37,323 nucleotides of DNA from Caldifarciminota bacterium UBA5631 (GCA_002421425.1 DIJZ01000020.1:79962-117284); one strand, 5' to 3'; shown: positions 16,827 through 25,494, numbered from the stretch's first letter. Numbers and translations: made by a program. The notes: generated by a model not told the origin, from the letters alone.

Positions 16827-17169
16827 GGGTTTTAGCTAGTTTGGCCAGTTCACTGAAAGCCGTTGCGTTATTTACAGCAAGGTCCGCTAAAACCTTCCTG
16901 TTGATATTCACATTAGCCTTACGAAGTCCTGCCATGAAGGTAGAATAGTTCAGCCCCTCTTCTCTACAAGCTGCATTGATCCTGATAATCCAGAGACGTC
17001 TCATATCATGCTTTTTCAGCTTCCTGTGAGCGTACGAATATTGCAGAGACCTCAGAACCGCTTCGCTTGCCTTTTTGAATGTGGAGTGTTTCTGGCCAAA
17101 GTAACCCTTAGCAAAGTCTCTAACCTTTTTATGTCTTTTTCTTCGAGTAAATCCAGTTTTAACTCTCAT
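16813..17169 (-). CDS. rplT: 50S ribosomal protein L20
   Basis: 118 aa, the standard length. It starts MRVKTGFTRRKRHKK at the ATG at 17169, preceded by AGGAGGAG; the frame stays open further upstream but the added residues do not belong to L20. It is very basic, with the long N-terminal helix (KKASEAVLRSLQYSYAHRKLKKHD) and MRRLWIIRINAACREEGLNYSTF. L20 is needed for early 50S assembly. Usually it follows infC and rpmI, and neither is present here: the gene has its own promoter at 17198-17226 and begins the pheST-zapA-rarA-rny operon. Confidence 0.97.
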   Translation of the reverse strand: MRVKTGFTRRKRHKKVRDFAKGYFGQKHSTFKKASEAVLRSLQYSYAHRKLKKHDMRRLWIIRINAACREEGLNYSTFMAGLRKANVNINRKVLADLAVNNATAFSELAKLAKTHVNS

Positions 17170-17197
17170 AACTCCTCCTGCAATGTAAAGTTTGGTA

Positions 17198-17226
17198 ATT
17201 ATAAGCGAAACGAAATGATAAGTCAA
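17198..17226 (-). promoter_or_regulatory. Sigma70-type promoter of the rplT-pheST operon
   Basis: Minus strand TTGACT (17226-17221), 17-base spacer, TATAAT (17203-17198). The predicted start near 17191 gives a leader of only about 20 bases, too short for the structured L20-binding leader known from Escherichia coli and Bacillus. Confidence 0.78.
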
Positions 17227-17296
17227 AAAAGATTGAAACCACGCTGCAGAGAACCAGGCATTTTCTGTATCTGTTTAAATTCCCCCGAAATCTAAT

Positions 17297-17325
17297 TTGA
17301 CATTTCGCGTTGGCAGAATTACACT
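17297..17325 (+). promoter_or_regulatory. Promoter of the lipoprotein gene at 17352
   Basis: TTGACA (17297-17302), 17-base spacer, TACACT (17320-17325; four of six). The predicted start near 17332 is just upstream of the AGGAGGT ribosome binding site, supporting the ATG at 17352 over any earlier frame opening. Confidence 0.6.
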
Positions 17326-17351
17326 CCGTTGATATAGGAGGTATAAATATT

Positions 17352-18344
17352 ATGAAGAGGATCATAGAAGGTATGTTAGCTCTAGGGATAGTAAGTCTTG
17401 TCCTCATCACTGCGTGCAAGAAAGCCGAAATTACTAAGGACGAGACCGCCTCTTTTCTCACTTCCGTAAATAACCTCGGCTCGGACCTTATGCAGACACA
17501 AACCTTCGGAGTATTATATGATTTTATGTCGAAAAATCCTCCAATAGGTCTTGGAAAGAAATCCTTCAAGTACAAAGGGCACGAATACAGTTTGCCTCTG
17601 AAAATTGAGACCAGAGTAGCAAAAAGTGGAATAGAAGACTTTTACGGGACCTGGGAATGGCAAGATACTGGTTGGGTGCACATTAATCCAGCATATCCTC
17701 CTGACGGAATACTGTTCCAGTGGACATTTTACGACACCACAATGACTGCCCACCAAGCAAAGGTGTTAATAGACTCAGTGGAAACTTACGTTTATGGCTC
17801 CGATACGCTTCCGCAAAGGTTACATATAGCCATTTACCTCGACAATACCAAGATCGCCGATTTTAGTTTCAACGCCCAATACAACACTCAAGGTCAAATC
17901 ACCTATCTGAAAATCGTTCTGACAATCCCTGGTGAATATCAGATTGGGATGGAGGCTAAAAACATCCAGTATGACTCCAATGGCGACCTTACGGGTATTA
18001 CGTTACATTTTTGGATCATTAATTATAAAAACCATAATTTCCGAACAGACTTAACTATTACAATCAGAAGTGATGAGTCAATGACCATAACTTATACAGA
18101 TTCCGATGACTGGAAAGTGGTTCTGAATTTCTCGGCTCCTGTTGAAGTAATCGAAAATAGTGTTCGCTATGAAAAGGTTACACTTACAGGAGAAATTACC
18201 AAGGATGGACAACATGCTGCAGATTTGAGAGGAACTATCTGGAGTCCCAGCGACGCGACCCACGTAACAGAAATTACTATCATTTTCAACGACGGAACCG
18301 AAGAGCCTCTTTCAAATTACATAACGATTACAGGTAAAAAGTAG
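17352..18344 (+). CDS. Putative lipoprotein of unknown function, beta-rich
   Basis: 330 aa from the ATG at 17352, with AGGAGGT nine bases upstream. The frame is open earlier (from about 17310), but the predicted transcription start at about 17332 excludes that. Residues 1-22 are a lipoprotein signal with lipobox LITAC, and the Cys is followed by Lys-Lys. The mature part is dominated by alternating hydrophobic and polar strands (RLHIAIYLDNTKIADFSFNA, LTITIRSDESMTITYTDSDD), suggesting a large beta-sandwich or barrel-like surface domain with aromatic WEWQDTGW and FQWTF patches. No family recognised. It stands alone between divergent rplT and convergent holB, with a strong hairpin after its stop. 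Confidence 0.75.
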   Translation: MKRIIEGMLALGIVSLVLITACKKAEITKDETASFLTSVNNLGSDLMQTQTFGVLYDFMSKNPPIGLGKKSFKYKGHEYSLPLKIETRVAKSGIEDFYGTWEWQDTGWVHINPAYPPDGILFQWTFYDTTMTAHQAKVLIDSVETYVYGSDTLPQRLHIAIYLDNTKIADFSFNAQYNTQGQITYLKIVLTIPGEYQIGMEAKNIQYDSNGDLTGITLHFWIINYKNHNFRTDLTITIRSDESMTITYTDSDDWKVVLNFSAPVEVIENSVRYEKVTLTGEITKDGQHAADLRGTIWSPSDATHVTEITIIFNDGTEEPLSNYITITGKK

Positions 18345-18366
18345 GTAAGCTGAAAAGTAGAGTTCT

Positions 18367-18394
18367 TGCGGGGCGGACTGGTGTCCGCCCCGCA
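18367..18394. terminator. GC-rich perfect hairpin between convergent genes (possible bidirectional terminator without U-tract)
   Basis: A 12-base arm (TGCGGGGCGGAC) and its exact complement enclose a TGGT loop. The stem is far richer in GC than its surroundings and sits between the ends of the lipoprotein gene (18344) and holB (18478). Neither side is followed by a T-run, so it is not a textbook intrinsic terminator. The remainder of 18345-18477 shows nothing else. Confidence 0.5.
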
Positions 18395-18477
18395 CTGTAA
18401 ATCAACATTAAGAAGAATACAGAAAATATCGCAAGCCTGAAACTTACTACCCATAGAAGAAAATACCGAGTCGAACC

Positions 18478-19587
18478 TCAGTAACTTCTAAAAATGTCCT
18501 GGTAGCTCTTACCCACTATTGGGGCAATCAGTGCATAGGGGAGAACAGATTCGTCCACATTGGCTTTAAGCCAGAATGAAGCTTCTCTGAACACTTTAAG
18601 CATTTCCAGAACTTTATCCTCAGAAACAAACCCAGCCAGTTCCTCAAGGTGTTCCTTTAAGTCGAGATTTATAATGAAATCCCCAAGCCCGCCTTTAATG
18701 TATAGCAAATCCCTTGCTATACTTCCGTAAAAGTCAATAAAATCATCAATATATCCGTTCGAAGGCTCAAAGGCTTCTTGTTCTTCCTGCATATCTTTCA
18801 CGCGCAAGAAGGATCTAAATACTTTCTGCAGTTCTTCTGCATCACCGTTTCTAACTGCCTTCAAGATATTCAATCTTATCTGGAGAAAATCGGTCCTTAT
18901 GAACCTCTTTGCCTTTCCGATAGATCCAAAGGTTATTCTGTAAAGCAGGGGAAGGGATATTCTAATGTCAAAGGATTCAAAATATTGCTGAAAATCTCTG
19001 AAAGAAAGCGCATCAAATCTCACCTTCCTGGCCCTCGAGTGTATCGTGGGAAGAATCCTCTCAGGCCTTGAAACGATAAATATTATGACTGTTCTCGGAT
19101 AAGGTTCCTCCAGGGTCTTCAGGAATGCATTTTGAGAATACTGATTCAAATTTTCTCCGTTTACAACGATAACAAAACGATATTTACCACTGTAAGGTCT
19201 CTCCCTCCAGAGTTCCTTCTCCACATCTCTTATTTCATCAATCCTTATCTGCCTAACAGGATTGTAGAACATACGCGGTTCCCTTCTCTTCAAAACCTCA
19301 GCCCATTTCTCTGAATTCATATCAGGAATAAGGAGGATAAGATCAGGGTGTTGAAGGTGCTGCATTTGAATGCAATGAGGACAGATGCCGCATGGTATTT
19401 CATCATTTCCTTCACAATTAACAGCATTAGCAATAACAAGGGCGGTGGTGAGCTTACCAACGCCCTCAGGTCCCACAAATTCAAGAAACAGCGAATCAAC
19501 TTTTTCTTCCCGAAGCAGACTTACCACAGAAGTTAAGTAATCCTTTGCCTTCTTTTGACCGTAGATTCCCTTGAACTCCAGCTTCAT
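18478..19587 (-). CDS. holB: DNA polymerase III delta' subunit-like protein (HolB)
   Basis: 369 aa. Clamp-loader AAA+ fold: Walker A GPEGVGKL (39-46), a zinc-binding module with Cys58, Cys66, Cys69, Cys72 (CGICPHC), the family signature SQNAFLKTLEEPYPRTV, and TIHSRARKVRF near sensor/arginine-finger motifs. The Walker B position reads VIVVNGENLNQ rather than a D-D/E motif, and the SRC motif is SRA. Both suggest a non-hydrolysing clamp-loader subunit, as expected for delta'. The gene loads the sliding clamp in replication. The ATG at 19587 has GAGGT upstream and overlaps the comEA-like stop (ATGA), so it is expressed from the sprA unit. Confidence 0.87.
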   Translation of the reverse strand: MKLEFKGIYGQKKAKDYLTSVVSLLREEKVDSLFLEFVGPEGVGKLTTALVIANAVNCEGNDEIPCGICPHCIQMQHLQHPDLILLIPDMNSEKWAEVLKRREPRMFYNPVRQIRIDEIRDVEKELWRERPYSGKYRFVIVVNGENLNQYSQNAFLKTLEEPYPRTVIIFIVSRPERILPTIHSRARKVRFDALSFRDFQQYFESFDIRISLPLLYRITFGSIGKAKRFIRTDFLQIRLNILKAVRNGDAEELQKVFRSFLRVKDMQEEQEAFEPSNGYIDDFIDFYGSIARDLLYIKGGLGDFIINLDLKEHLEELAGFVSEDKVLEMLKVFREASFWLKANVDESVLPYALIAPIVGKSYQDIFRSY

Positions 19588-19943
19588 TTTACCTCAATAT
19601 ACCTCTTGATACTTTCAATCTTTTTATCACCAATCCCTTTCACTTCCTTAAGTTCATAAATATCCTTGAATTTCCTGATTTTTCTCCTCTCAATAATACT
19701 TTCCGCAATCTTTGGGCCAATCCCCGGAACAGAGAGCAGTTCCTCAAAAGACGCGGAATTTACATTGACTTTTGAACTCAAAGAATCAATTTCTGCCCCG
19801 GTTACTGACTCCCTAATATCATTATCCATTGCAGCAATCACATTCATAGCTCTCTCTTCCCTTCGGTTTAGGACAAAACTACCGATAAGAACCGAAAAGG
19901 AAATTATCAAAATACCCATTCTCTCTTCTTTAGTAAACCACAT
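19584..19943 (-). CDS. ComEA-like helix-hairpin-helix protein with N-terminal membrane anchor
   Basis: 119 aa. One membrane helix near the N-terminus (about 9-24, GILIISFSVLIGSFVL), a short linker, then two helix-hairpin-helix motifs (VNVNSASFEELLSVPGIGPK at 59-78 and LKEVKGIGDKKIESIKRYI to the end), the ComEA-type DNA-binding module. In competent bacteria ComEA binds incoming DNA in the periplasm. No ComEC or ComF is visible here, so a DNA-uptake role is only one possibility. It starts in TGATG, sharing one base with the sprA stop, and holB overlaps its own stop. Confidence 0.88.
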   Translation of the reverse strand: MWFTKEERMGILIISFSVLIGSFVLNRREERAMNVIAAMDNDIRESVTGAEIDSLSSKVNVNSASFEELLSVPGIGPKIAESIIERRKIRKFKDIYELKEVKGIGDKKIESIKRYIEVK

Positions 19944-22900
19944 CAGAAATTAAAGTTCACGTTTACGCCAAAATTAGTATTCGAATTATACCTTCTGCTA
20001 AGGTTATCACGGTACTTTCTGTAACCAAAGGATGCTGAGCCCGAAATGTCACGCGTGATGGAGTATGTTGCATTGAAATTGAAACTCGTAGTCGTCTGAT
20101 CTCTTAATTTGGTCTCTTTACCTCCAGAAAAACTGGATTGAGTACTCCTGCTCCACTGAGCATTCATTCCAAGCTGTAGCGGACTTTTAAGCTTCACGCG
20201 TACATCCTTCACCGGAAACTTGATTTCCTTGCCCGCAGGAATTGAGTACGTAGGATTCAGAGAAAACCTATTTTCATTGTTTCTGGTAGTCCTCTCTCCG
20301 AATCTGAAATCTGTATTTTCTTGATTAGTCTTATTGTAACTAAGCGTTGCACCTATTCCATTCCTGAAAAGCAGATTCAGGGTCGGTGAGAGGGCTAAAG
20401 TTTTGGAACTGTTGTCAGGAGCTTTGCCGAAATCGCCGGAGAGCTGACTCGTTTGCTGGTAGCTAAAACTAACGGAAAAATTGGTAAGTATTTTTTCAAT
20501 AAATTTATTTGAAATTCTGAAGTTGGAAACAGTTATTCTCGGCCAAACAGCATTCTTGGTGTACCTCTTACTTATATACACGGTGTTAACGGCATTATTG
20601 AAAGACCCGCCCATATTTATTGAAACATTCAGTATTCTCAAACCCCAATCAACGCTGTACTGCCTCGTGAAACTGTTTGAAAATCTCTGTACTTCACCGG
20701 AATCTGAGAGCATATTACGATCAATGCCGAGTCTGAATCTCCAGTCGGGCCTCTCCACTGCTCTGTAGATCCCATAATTGTCAGTGATATTATAAGTGAA
20801 ACGAAGTGATTGGATGCTTGAGTAGAATGTCTTCCACTTCTTCCTGAAGGGATGCTCAATTTTCTTACCAGTAGAATCGACCCTTTCCTTTAAGAACATA
20901 TTGCCAAGCCTTTCCAGTGCTGTAGCAAAATTCAGAGACGCATTAAAGCCTGCTGTGGTTCCAGAAGTTAGATTGGCTCTGAATATTGAGTCAGCAGTCT
21001 GGAGGCTTCTGTCACGATTTTCCCTATATGATGTGGATAAGTTAAATGAAGGATCAAGGATGGAAAAAAGGGAAAACCTTAGAGAAGAGCTTAACCCTTC
21101 AGAATAACCCATCTCTCTACTTTCCCAGAGGTCTCTTGTGGATCCACGATCATAGCGCACATTCAGGAATGAAAATGGGTTGTAAGTCAAAGAATGTAAA
21201 AAGTCCAGGGATTTTACGGAATCTCTCTGAACTATGCTGCTCATAAAATCTTTATATATTGTTGCAACATCAGAATAGCCTGCATTAAAGCGATATTCGG
21301 GCAGCGGATTCATTCTGAATTTACCCTTCTTGATCTCCCACGGAATTCTGATTCCATGGCCAAAACTCAAACTCTTTGTGTATGAATTCCTTGCGTTCCT
21401 GGGATTTGAACTATTATCCCTGTTCACATACCCCGACAGAGAAAGAGGCTCAAGTGCATATCTGACAATTATATTCTTGGAGCCTGCAGACTTTGAGAAT
21501 GAAAAGGAAGTCCTTCTAGACTCTGTGAAACTGATTTGTTTTAGCTGCTGATCAGGATTCAAAAGCAAATCAGAATAGGAACCGTAAAGCGGAAGAGACC
21601 TTCCAAAGTTCTTCATATGGGCAAAATTTAATCTAACTCCCCATTTTGGGGGCAGCAACGAACCCAGATCCGCATTTATGTTGTAAAGCAACGTACGGTC
21701 ATCACTTTTACTCGCAACTCCCTGAAGTGGCTTGAAGTTGCTTTGAAGCCTTGAAAGCAAAACCGTTGCGCTCAAGAAGTTAGCCCAGCGAAAATCAATG
21801 CTGAACTGATATGCTGTCGCTCTGTCCCTCCTTGGATCCCCCAGGCGAAGGTCATTTATCCAGATTTCTCCATTAAGAGGGACCAGTTCGTCATTCAGGA
21901 TTCCAAAAGAAATGCTCTTTATCTGGGTGAAGGAGGGATTCCCCCTGATGGCGATATTGCCCCTTATGTGAGGGCCAACGGTAGATACTGAATCTCTTAT
22001 CATATTTTTCACCTGAGTAAGTGAATCTATATCGATAACGATCTCCTTCCATGAAGAATCGACCATTTTATATCGATACTCGTAGTAGTTCAAGCTGTCA
22101 CCAAGCCTTATATAAACTACAGGATATGGAGCTTCAGTCCCTGGACGCGGTTTTAAGAAGAATCTGACGGTCTTGTAATTCATGAAATCCAGCGTGCTGC
22201 TTTTGGTCTGAGTAACCTGGGCGTAGTGTGAAGTTCTTATATTCTCATACTTCAGAGCCAGTGCATTTTCCTGCTCAAGCCTTCCTGTAATAAGGTCTCT
22301 CTCGAGTTCAATACCCGGCGGAGACGTATAAAGAGGGTCATCAGTGTTCCCAACGGATCTCACTCCTATTACCTCGTCACCCCCAACAGGAATTGTCGAA
22401 TCCGCAGTCAATACTGGAGACTTAACATACCGGTTCCCCTGAAACTTCATCTGAGCAATAACCAGAGTCTCCGGTTCTGAAACATCATCGAACCATATCC
22501 TGACAAACCTCACGTAACCCCAGTTAGGATTACCAAACTTGCGGCTCCATGTAGTATCTTTAAGCGGAATCAAGAAAGTTTTAAACCCCTCCTCGTTTTC
22601 TCCAATGAAAATTTCAGGAGGGGGATTTTCAAGGTCGATAGTAATCTCATAATAATTGTTGTCAAGAGCAAGTTTTCCGTCGACTATCAATTCCTCTGTA
22701 TCCAGCCTGCCATTCCCTTCCGTTCCATTCACCCTTGAATAGTCTCTTGAACCAGCTCTGGGATAATAGTAATCGTCAATTCCATCATCTAAGGAAGATG
22801 CTGACCAGAGACTATCAGCACCTGCATATCCATCAAGCCCGGTATCTTCACCCTCATCAAGGGTTCCGTTGCCATTTTTGTCCTCAGTAGAAATTACATA

Positions 22901-25450
22901 AGGGTCGTAGCTCTTTATCCTGAGACCTTTATCCCTCCATACCGAATTTTCAGAAATATCGGGACCAACATCGATTATCATTTTCCCTTTGTCTCCTTTG
23001 ACAATTACGTTCAGGTATTCATAATTAGAAAAGTCCTGTCCAAGGCTGCTCAATAAACTGGATATTCCCAGAAACGAAGGGATTCCGGCCTCCTTCGGGT
23101 AAAGCTCAACATAAAAGACAAGCTGAGCTAGATTCTGTTCTTCTGGTGGAATATTACTGAAAATCTGACCTTTCTTGTACATATCATACACACCCGCCCA
23201 GACGATCTTCCTGCCAAGAAAGAAGGTGTCTTTGGCTATAGAAGTAGAAACGAGTGGAATTGAGCTGACCTTCCAGTCATAAATTGAGAAGGATACGCTG
23301 ATTTCATCCTTTGAATTTTCCATATCGTCAATATAGCCATAGTTTTTTGTGTTAGGGTTCGGGAAGGACCTTGCAACTTCTCCCTGAAATCTAATAGTTG
23401 ACGGAGACGTAGATTTACCGAAACTAATTTTATTCAACAGATCTGTAAGGATAGGTATTCTGCTATCAAAATTAACGTCCAGTTCTCCTACGAGGCTCAT
23501 AGTCGGTTCACTTCCAAGAACCGGCCTCTTCTGAGAAGAAGATTCGGACCTTCCCATAAAACTCCCGCCAAATTTCAGGGCGGAGCCAACAGGTAATTCG
23601 AACCGCGTGCCCCACAAGGACTTATCTTTTATGCTGAACAAAGGCGCATAGTCAAAGGAAATATCAATTTTCGCATCGGGGTCTTTCAGGATATTCTCAT
23701 CAAGGATCGTAACAATTCCAGCATCGTAATCCACTCTATAATCTTTATCTCTGGCGAGGAGTCGACCGTTGTATCTAACTACCTCACTGTTGGGCAGAAT
23801 ATTAAGCTGATTCAAGTATATTTCTCTTGCAATCTGCCTCTTAACCACTTTTATCAGGTATGTGGTCCCTTCATTATATGACATCCTGGTTTTACTGTAA
23901 ATAATAGAATCCTTTACGGTTAATGAATCAAAAGCAAAAGGACGTGGCTGAGGAAAAATCAAAATTCCCTTGGAAAGATCAAGAACATCAACGTGAATCC
24001 CACCCACAGCCCTCACGAGATCAACTCTTCCATCGTTGTTTGCATCTATCCCCATTAGATTCAGAAAGCTTCGACCTCCCTCACCCCATATTACTACACC
24101 CGAAGAGTCCCTTCCAATCTGAATATCAATATTTTCAGGGGCAATGGACGTGGCCCTTAGGTCATATATATTCATCAGCATTAGATTCCAGAGATTTGCC
24201 TTAAGGGTATCGGAATGCGTGTACAGAGTATCAAGAAACAAGGGATAAGTTGAAGGCTTCAAGAGTCTCAAACTATCAAGGAATACTATCGTATCCTGAA
24301 TAACCCGTCCAACCTGTCGGCCTGTTGAAGTTAGGTAAGTAACCGCAACAATGTAATTATCACCTGCTCTGCTTTTCAATTCTAGAATTCCTGAATTCGG
24401 ATAATAAAAATAGTCGTTTCCTGAAGTCAAGACTTTAAAATTTCCGTATTCCTTGAGGGAAGAATCAGGAACATACGACCCTGCAAAGGAATCATAGCCA
24501 TAGTAATATGCAAACCCTGGTATTGTAACACCAGGCTGAATGCCTCTTTGTTCATCCACAAAGACCTGAATGTTGACAATTGATTCAGCCTCTGGAATAT
24601 AAAAAAACCTGAATTTTTCAAAATCCTTTCCGTAGAGAATAAAACTATCCTGAATTGCTCCCCTGGACAAACTCGTGGACTGGCTCTCTCCTTTCTCTCT
24701 CGTAGCGATGGCCTGAACTTTGAACGGCCCAACCTGCAATAGAGAATTGAATCCGAATAGCCCCTCCTTGCTCTGTCCCGGAAAACTTGCAAACCTTGTA
24801 GAAGGTAAAGAAACCCGAGTATCTCCAACCTCAATAAGTTTGACAACATCATCCTCCTCACCCTCGAAGCGAACAACAACTTTATTCTTTGTCTCGTCCT
24901 GTCTCTCGGAGTCATGATCAATGAGAATCTTAAGTTTTGTCCCAATAGTTCCCTGAAGGTTTAACCTCAACTGCTGTTCCAGCTGAGGGTTGAAATAACC
25001 TGTAGTCCTGGCACCTACATAACTTAGTGGATCATAATTCACATTTCTTTCAAGCCTCAGGTTTACAGATTGTGTGCCATTGAGATCAATCTTCGCCCCC
25101 TCGCCTCCCAGAAAAGAAAGGGACTGCGGTATGTAAATTGGGATTTGAATGGTGGGAATAAAACCGCTGCTCTGTGGGGTGGACTTGGAAACGGTGGATT
25201 CCGCAGACACAGAAAGAAAACTCTGATAAACAATCTCATCTTTCTTGAGTTCCTTGAACTGCTCATATGAGATAGAGGAATCCACTCCTATCTCAACATC
25301 TCCCTTATAACGGCTAAAAGTCACCAGCCCTTCGTCATCAATTACAATACTATCTGTGATGCCATAACTTCTTTCAAGGTAATAAAACAGGGGATTCTCA
25401 CGACCCGCATAGATAACAGCCATTAAATGGAAGAAAAGCACAACTTTCAT
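19943..25450 (-). CDS. sprA: SprA-family giant outer-membrane protein (type IX secretion translocon-like)
   Basis: 1835 aa, shorter than the roughly 2,400 aa of Bacteroidota SprA/Sov. Signal peptide 1-15, then repeated strand-rich blocks. SprA-specific features include the calcium-loop-like stretches DANNDGRVD (about 470) and DKNGNGTLDEGEDTGLDG (about 855-872), then YYYPRAGSRDYSRVNGTEGN with GRLDTEEL (about 895-920), which closely follows the SprA pattern. Two glycan-binding-like jelly-roll blocks with WINDLRLG occur near 1200, and the C-terminal third (about 1250-1835) is a large barrel ending FGVNVNFNF. In Bacteroidota this protein is the 36-strand outer-membrane pore of the type IX system. 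There is no ribosome binding site before the ATG at 25450; the promoter geometry predicts a leaderless mRNA. Confidence 0.87.
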   Translation of the reverse strand: MKVVLFFHLMAVIYAGRENPLFYYLERSYGITDSIVIDDEGLVTFSRYKGDVEIGVDSSISYEQFKELKKDEIVYQSFLSVSAESTVSKSTPQSSGFIPTIQIPIYIPQSLSFLGGEGAKIDLNGTQSVNLRLERNVNYDPLSYVGARTTGYFNPQLEQQLRLNLQGTIGTKLKILIDHDSERQDETKNKVVVRFEGEEDDVVKLIEVGDTRVSLPSTRFASFPGQSKEGLFGFNSLLQVGPFKVQAIATREKGESQSTSLSRGAIQDSFILYGKDFEKFRFFYIPEAESIVNIQVFVDEQRGIQPGVTIPGFAYYYGYDSFAGSYVPDSSLKEYGNFKVLTSGNDYFYYPNSGILELKSRAGDNYIVAVTYLTSTGRQVGRVIQDTIVFLDSLRLLKPSTYPLFLDTLYTHSDTLKANLWNLMLMNIYDLRATSIAPENIDIQIGRDSSGVVIWGEGGRSFLNLMGIDANNDGRVDLVRAVGGIHVDVLDLSKGILIFPQPRPFAFDSLTVKDSIIYSKTRMSYNEGTTYLIKVVKRQIAREIYLNQLNILPNSEVVRYNGRLLARDKDYRVDYDAGIVTILDENILKDPDAKIDISFDYAPLFSIKDKSLWGTRFELPVGSALKFGGSFMGRSESSSQKRPVLGSEPTMSLVGELDVNFDSRIPILTDLLNKISFGKSTSPSTIRFQGEVARSFPNPNTKNYGYIDDMENSKDEISVSFSIYDWKVSSIPLVSTSIAKDTFFLGRKIVWAGVYDMYKKGQIFSNIPPEEQNLAQLVFYVELYPKEAGIPSFLGISSLLSSLGQDFSNYEYLNVIVKGDKGKMIIDVGPDISENSVWRDKGLRIKSYDPYVISTEDKNGNGTLDEGEDTGLDGYAGADSLWSASSLDDGIDDYYYPRAGSRDYSRVNGTEGNGRLDTEELIVDGKLALDNNYYEITIDLENPPPEIFIGENEEGFKTFLIPLKDTTWSRKFGNPNWGYVRFVRIWFDDVSEPETLVIAQMKFQGNRYVKSPVLTADSTIPVGGDEVIGVRSVGNTDDPLYTSPPGIELERDLITGRLEQENALALKYENIRTSHYAQVTQTKSSTLDFMNYKTVRFFLKPRPGTEAPYPVVYIRLGDSLNYYEYRYKMVDSSWKEIVIDIDSLTQVKNMIRDSVSTVGPHIRGNIAIRGNPSFTQIKSISFGILNDELVPLNGEIWINDLRLGDPRRDRATAYQFSIDFRWANFLSATVLLSRLQSNFKPLQGVASKSDDRTLLYNINADLGSLLPPKWGVRLNFAHMKNFGRSLPLYGSYSDLLLNPDQQLKQISFTESRRTSFSFSKSAGSKNIIVRYALEPLSLSGYVNRDNSSNPRNARNSYTKSLSFGHGIRIPWEIKKGKFRMNPLPEYRFNAGYSDVATIYKDFMSSIVQRDSVKSLDFLHSLTYNPFSFLNVRYDRGSTRDLWESREMGYSEGLSSSLRFSLFSILDPSFNLSTSYRENRDRSLQTADSIFRANLTSGTTAGFNASLNFATALERLGNMFLKERVDSTGKKIEHPFRKKWKTFYSSIQSLRFTYNITDNYGIYRAVERPDWRFRLGIDRNMLSDSGEVQRFSNSFTRQYSVDWGLRILNVSINMGGSFNNAVNTVYISKRYTKNAVWPRITVSNFRISNKFIEKILTNFSVSFSYQQTSQLSGDFGKAPDNSSKTLALSPTLNLLFRNGIGATLSYNKTNQENTDFRFGERTTRNNENRFSLNPTYSIPAGKEIKFPVKDVRVKLKSPLQLGMNAQWSRSTQSSFSGGKETKLRDQTTTSFNFNATYSITRDISGSASFGYRKYRDNLSRRYNSNTNFGVNVNFNF

Positions 25451-25456
25451 TGACTA

Positions 25457-25485
25457 ATCTTAACAAGAATCAGGTGTACATTCAA
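25457..25485 (-). promoter_or_regulatory. Promoter of sprA, predicted leaderless
   Basis: Minus strand TTGAAT (25485-25480), 17-base spacer, TAAGAT (25462-25457), then six bases (TAGTCA) and the ATG of sprA. A start seven bases after the -10 is the A of the ATG. There is no Shine-Dalgarno sequence in this interval. The promoter fills the 44-base gap after cca. Confidence 0.6.
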
Positions 25486-25494
25486 AAGTCATGG

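Noticed and set aside
17170..17310. Possible rpmI (L35) or infC end upstream of rplT
   Set aside because: No frame in this interval reads as L35 or IF3, and the divergent promoters fill the space.
24427..24945. 172-codon minus-strand frame inside sprA
   Set aside because: Same strand but a different frame from sprA; no SD and no recognisable domain.
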